Assembly: GCA_910588415.1 (NCBI GenBank)
Contig: CAJUPK010000083.1
Span: forward strand, 1 to 8,781
DNA from: an uncultured Oscillospiraceae bacterium
Lineage (GTDB): Bacteria > Bacillota > Clostridia > Oscillospirales > Acutalibacteraceae
Direction of reading: 5' to 3'
Length of the DNA stretch: 8,781 bases
The position numbers were made by a program, and so were the translations under genes. Every line of letters begins with the position of its first letter. The first letter of the stretch is position 1. The notes below the pieces were generated by a model. That model did not search any database, was not told the origin of the DNA, and was given only the letters and a program-made list of their open reading frames with translations. Positions 6,607 to 8,781 of the stretch are shown here, piece after piece.

Positions 6607-6635
6607 TTGACAAAAAGAACTCATTAGTGTAAACT
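6607..6635 (+). promoter_or_regulatory. Promoter of the feo operon
   Basis: A perfect -35 TTGACA (6607-6612) is followed after 17 bases by TAAACT (6630-6635), which matches four of six -10 consensus bases. Transcription would begin near 6642, leaving a leader of about 70 bases before feoA. The -10 element lies entirely inside the first TTAG-N6-CTAA box, so a repressor bound there would block RNA polymerase. Confidence 0.7.
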
Positions 6636-6637
6636 AA
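6624..6637. promoter_or_regulatory. Metalloregulator box 1 (DtxR/IdeR/MntR-like) over the feo -10
   Basis: TTAGTGTAAACTAA is a TTAG-N6-CTAA palindrome, flanked by A and T to give ATTAGT/ACTAAT arms. Known IdeR/DtxR operators (TTAGGTTAGGCTAACCTAA) contain the same TTAG-N6-CTAA spacing. It covers the -10 of the feo promoter, which fits iron-dependent repression. The palindrome is seen; the regulator is inferred. Confidence 0.6.
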
Positions 6638-6648
6638 TTATCGCAAGG

Positions 6649-6662
6649 TTAGTTCACGCTAA
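6649..6662. promoter_or_regulatory. Metalloregulator box 2, downstream of the feo transcription start
   Basis: TTAGTTCACGCTAA repeats the TTAG-N6-CTAA pattern 25 bases (centre to centre) after box 1. Read on the other strand it is TTAGCGTGAACTAA, which matches box 1 at 12 of 14 positions. It lies just after the predicted start point, so a bound repressor could reinforce box 1. Confidence 0.55.
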
Positions 6663-6712
6663 TATTGTGCAGAAAAAGATTGACTCATTCTGCCATATAG
6701 GAGGGAGACAAC

Positions 6713-6925
6713 ATGATGCCTTTAACAATGGCCGCTGCAGGTGAAACCGTGGTTATCCGCAAGATTACTGGTAGGGATGAAATGCGCCAGCATCTCGCGG
6801 AGCTGGGTTTTGTGGTCGATAGCTCAGTTACCGTGGTAAACCGCTTGGCGGGCAATCTGATTCTACAGGTGAAAGACAGCCGGATTGCTTTGGACAGCAC
6901 AATGGCGAACCGAATCCAAGTTTAA
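6713..6925 (+). CDS. feoA: FeoA family protein, first copy
   Basis: This 70-residue protein is a FeoA-type SH3-like small cytoplasmic protein. It carries the family pattern: G-E-x-V-V-I-R-K-I near residues 10-18, a helix ending in LAELGF (28-33), a VVNRLAGNLILQVKDSRIALD barrel region, and a C-terminal ANRIQV. FeoA proteins are required accessory factors for FeoB-dependent Fe2+ uptake and are thought to contact FeoB at the inner membrane face. The ATG at 6713 is favoured by AGGAGGG (6699-6705), 7 bases upstream; a second ATG follows at 6716. It is clearly different in sequence from the FeoA that follows, notably in lacking the APLGDPMELNLRGYELSVRR block, so it is not a recent duplication. It is expected to be iron-repressed through boxes 1 and 2. 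Confidence 0.88.
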   Translation: MMPLTMAAAGETVVIRKITGRDEMRQHLAELGFVVDSSVTVVNRLAGNLILQVKDSRIALDSTMANRIQV

Positions 6926-6940
6926 GAGAGGGATGTAAAC

Positions 6941-7162
6941 ATGAAAACTTTGAAAGAGGCAAAAGTTGGAGATACTGTCAGGGTGATAAGGCTTCATGGT
7001 CAGGGCGCCGTCAAACGCAGAATCATGGATATGGGCATAACCAAAGGAGTGGAAATCCTTGTGCGCAAAGTGGCCCCTTTAGGTGACCCTATGGAGTTAA
7101 ATCTGCGTGGATATGAGCTTTCTGTGCGCAGGGCTGATGCGGAAATGATTGAGATTGGTTAA
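6941..7162 (+). CDS. feoA: FeoA family protein, second copy
   Basis: A 73-residue FeoA of the classical form. It has G-D-T-V-R-V-I-R-L near residues 10-18, a helix with RRIMDMGITKG (26-36), then the hallmark APLGDPMELNLRGYELSVRRADAEMIEI ending with the GYxLSLRxxEAxxIxV-like pattern. FeoA supports Fe2+ transport by FeoB, possibly by modulating the GTPase domain or complex assembly; the precise role is unsettled in the literature I know. It starts 15 bases after the first feoA, with GAGAGGGA (6926-6933) as ribosome binding site. FeoB starts 49 bases downstream, a gap that contains another metalloregulator-like box. Confidence 0.93.
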   Translation: MKTLKEAKVGDTVRVIRLHGQGAVKRRIMDMGITKGVEILVRKVAPLGDPMELNLRGYELSVRRADAEMIEIG

Positions 7163-7177
7163 ACTTTTGCCCTTTGG

Positions 7178-7191
7178 TTAGACGAAACTAA
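7178..7191. promoter_or_regulatory. Metalloregulator-like box 3 between feoA and feoB
   Basis: TTAGACGAAACTAA has the same TTAG-N6-CTAA layout and the same AACTAA right end as boxes 1 and 2 (the latter read on the reverse strand). It lies 7 bases before the feoB Shine-Dalgarno. I find no convincing promoter beside it, so it may be a roadblock site, an ancestral promoter remnant or chance. Confidence 0.45.
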
Positions 7192-7211
7192 TAGCATAGG
7201 AGGAAAATTTG

Positions 7212-8781
7212 GTGGATATCAAAATTGCTTTGGCTGGCAACCCTAATTGCGGAAAAACTACATTGTTCAATGCCTTGACTGGTTCGAATCAATATGTTGG
7301 GAACTGGCCGGGTGTTACCGTGGAGAAGAAGGAGGGAAGGCTGAAGGGAAATAAAGAGATAGTCATTCAAGACCTGCCGGGAATATACTCCCTGTCACCC
7401 TATACTTTGGAGGAAGTAGTGGCTCGCAGTTACTTAGTCAATGAGAGGCCAGACGCCATTTTAAACATTGTAGATGGCACCCATATAGAGCGCAATTTGT
7501 ATCTGACCACCCAGCTGATAGAACTGGGCCTGCCAGTCGTGGTAGCCGTTAACATGATAGATTTGGTGCGGAAAAGTGGGGATCAAATTGACCTGGCTAA
7601 GCTGGGAGAAGCTCTGGGATGTGAAGTGGTAGAGATCAGCGCCCTAAAGGGAGAAGGGGGAATGGAGGCAGCACAGCGAGCGGTCGGCCTGGCAAAGCAA
7701 AGACATGTCAGTGAACTGCCCCATGTGTTTACTGGCAGCGTGGAACATGCAATAGCGCATATTGAAGAATCCATTTCCCCCTTAGTTAGTGATGACTATC
7801 TGCGTTGGTATGCCATTAAAATATTTGAGAGAGATGAGAAAGTCTGGGGAGATCTATCGCTGAGCGCGGAACTGAAATCCCATTTAGAAGAACACATTGC
7901 CGATTGTGAGAAAGAACTGGAGGATGATTCAGAGAGTATCATCACAAATCAGCGGTATAGCTATATTAACACAGTGGTTGAGAAAGCGGTAAAGAAAAGG
8001 GCTGCAAAACAAAATCTATCGAACTCAGACAAAATTGACCGGGTTGTTACCAACCGGATTCTGGCTCTTCCCATTTTTGTTGCGGTCATGTTTTTGGTAT
8101 ATGCCCTGGCTATGGGAAGCTGGAATATATCCATTGGAACAAGAGCCACGGATTGGGCCAATGATGGGCTGTTTGGAGACGGATGGTTCCTTTCTGGAGG
8201 GGGAGAGGCTTGGGAAGAAGTCTCTGGCGCCTATGAAGAGGCCAACGTGGTAATGGAAGGCTTTGAGGGTGCTGCTGAAAAAAGCGGCCTGTCGGCAGAA
8301 GAGGCTGCTGCCAATGGCTTGACGGCACAAGTTTATTTCTATGACGATGAAACGGGCAAAACCACCATGGCCTCAGTAGGTCCTGCCGAGTATGCTGCTG
8401 CTTTAGAGGTAGAGGAGCCAGATCCTCACGCCTATGGTGTCTGGATTGACAGTATACCCACCGTGGTGGGACAATGGCTGGAGAATATAGGTTGTGCGGA
8501 ATGGTTGTCTGGACTGATCAATGATGGTATAATAGGCGGTGTAGGCGCGGTATTGGGGTTTGTGCCGCAAATGCTGGTGCTGTTTTTCCTCCTGTCGGTC
8601 TTAGAGGATGTGGGCTATATGGCCCGGGTAGCCTTTATTATGGACCGGGTTTTTCGAAAGTTCGGCCTGTCTGGCAAAAGCTTTATTCCTATGCTGGTAG
8701 GTACTGGATGTGGGGTGCCAGGGGTGATGGCCTCCCGTACCATTGAAAATGAGCGTGACCGCCGCATGACGGTGATGACTA
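7212..8781 (+). CDS. feoB: Ferrous iron transporter FeoB (partial, runs off the window)
   Basis: FeoB is the inner-membrane Fe2+ transporter with an N-terminal G-protein domain. The 523 residues visible show G1 GNPNCGKT (9-16), G2 Thr36 in GVTVEKKEG, G3 DLPG (54-57), the VDGTHIERNLYLT block (87-99), G4 NMID (114-117) and G5 SALKG (143-147). A helical linker follows, then membrane segment 1 at about 283-301, a long loop, and the core with VGAVLGFVPQMLVLFFLLSVLEDVGYMAR and VGTGCGVPGVMASRT. The rest of the Gate and membrane region is cut off by the window end. The start is GTG at 7212, 8 bases after AGGAGG (7198-7203); an adjacent in-frame TTG at 7209 is less well spaced. The loop after membrane segment 1 contains about 85 extra, very acidic residues (about 328-413). 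It is co-transcribed with the two feoA genes and probably repressed by metal-bound regulator. Confidence 0.97.
   Translation, partial: MDIKIALAGNPNCGKTTLFNALTGSNQYVGNWPGVTVEKKEGRLKGNKEIVIQDLPGIYSLSPYTLEEVVARSYLVNERPDAILNIVDGTHIERNLYLTTQLIELGLPVVVAVNMIDLVRKSGDQIDLAKLGEALGCEVVEISALKGEGGMEAAQRAVGLAKQRHVSELPHVFTGSVEHAIAHIEESISPLVSDDYLRWYAIKIFERDEKVWGDLSLSAELKSHLEEHIADCEKELEDDSESIITNQRYSYINTVVEKAVKKRAAKQNLSNSDKIDRVVTNRILALPIFVAVMFLVYALAMGSWNISIGTRATDWANDGLFGDGWFLSGGGEAWEEVSGAYEEANVVMEGFEGAAEKSGLSAEEAAANGLTAQVYFYDDETGKTTMASVGPAEYAAALEVEEPDPHAYGVWIDSIPTVVGQWLENIGCAEWLSGLINDGIIGGVGAVLGFVPQMLVLFFLLSVLEDVGYMARVAFIMDRVFRKFGLSGKSFIPMLVGTGCGVPGVMASRTIENERDRRMTVMT

Noticed and set aside
6680..6685. TTGACT upstream of feoA as a second -35
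   Set aside because: A -10 at 17 bases would fall at the feoA ribosome binding site (AGGAGG), with no TATAAT-like sequence.
8025..8330. Open frames opposite the FeoB insert region
   Set aside because: They are shadows of feoB codons; the feoB frame continues uninterrupted into strongly conserved FeoB motifs on both sides.

Overview
The window looks like a chromosomal stretch from an endospore-forming member of the Bacillota, class Clostridia. This rests on the sporulation protein YunB, strong AGGAGG-type ribosome binding sites, GTG/TTG starts, the ferredoxin-fused sulfite/nitrite reductase-like protein of anaerobes, and a FeoA-FeoA-FeoB ferrous iron operon. A gut Oscillospirales/Eubacteriales relative is my best guess from protein style; it is inference, not proof. 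All genes lie on the + strand. I see no mobile element, phage gene, CRISPR array, tRNA or rRNA. Coding density is high, and the only gap over 150 bases is 6511-6712.

Region 1 (2-3088) is housekeeping: the end of a Maf-type nucleotide pyrophosphatase, the sporulation protein YunB and the NAD-dependent DNA ligase LigA, closely packed. A short GC-rich hairpin (329-356) spans the yunB ribosome binding site.

Region 2 (3171-5528) holds a divergent galactokinase-family kinase, a small membrane DUF3267 protein with an HELLH zinc-protease-like motif whose start overlaps the kinase stop (TAATG), and a Nudix hydrolase that probably starts at TTG. The first two are likely translationally coupled. Any shared pathway is unknown.

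Region 3 (5544-6570) appears to be a single-gene transcription unit. It has a good extended -10 promoter, a 299-residue sulfite/nitrite reductase-like protein fused to a 2[4Fe-4S] ferredoxin domain, and a strong intrinsic terminator with a 16-bp perfect stem.

Region 4 (6571-8781) is a ferrous iron uptake operon: promoter, two different FeoA proteins, then FeoB running off the window. Three TTAG-N6-CTAA palindromes fit a DtxR/IdeR/MntR-type metalloregulator. Two flank the promoter start region and one sits in the feoA-feoB gap. FeoB carries a roughly 85-residue, strongly acidic segment predicted to be extracytoplasmic between its first and second membrane segments.

Most of the window is ordinary. 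The parts most worth a second look are the three-box feo control region, the FeoB acidic insert, the stand-alone sulfite reductase-like protein, the altered sugar-binding motif of the kinase and the yunB hairpin.
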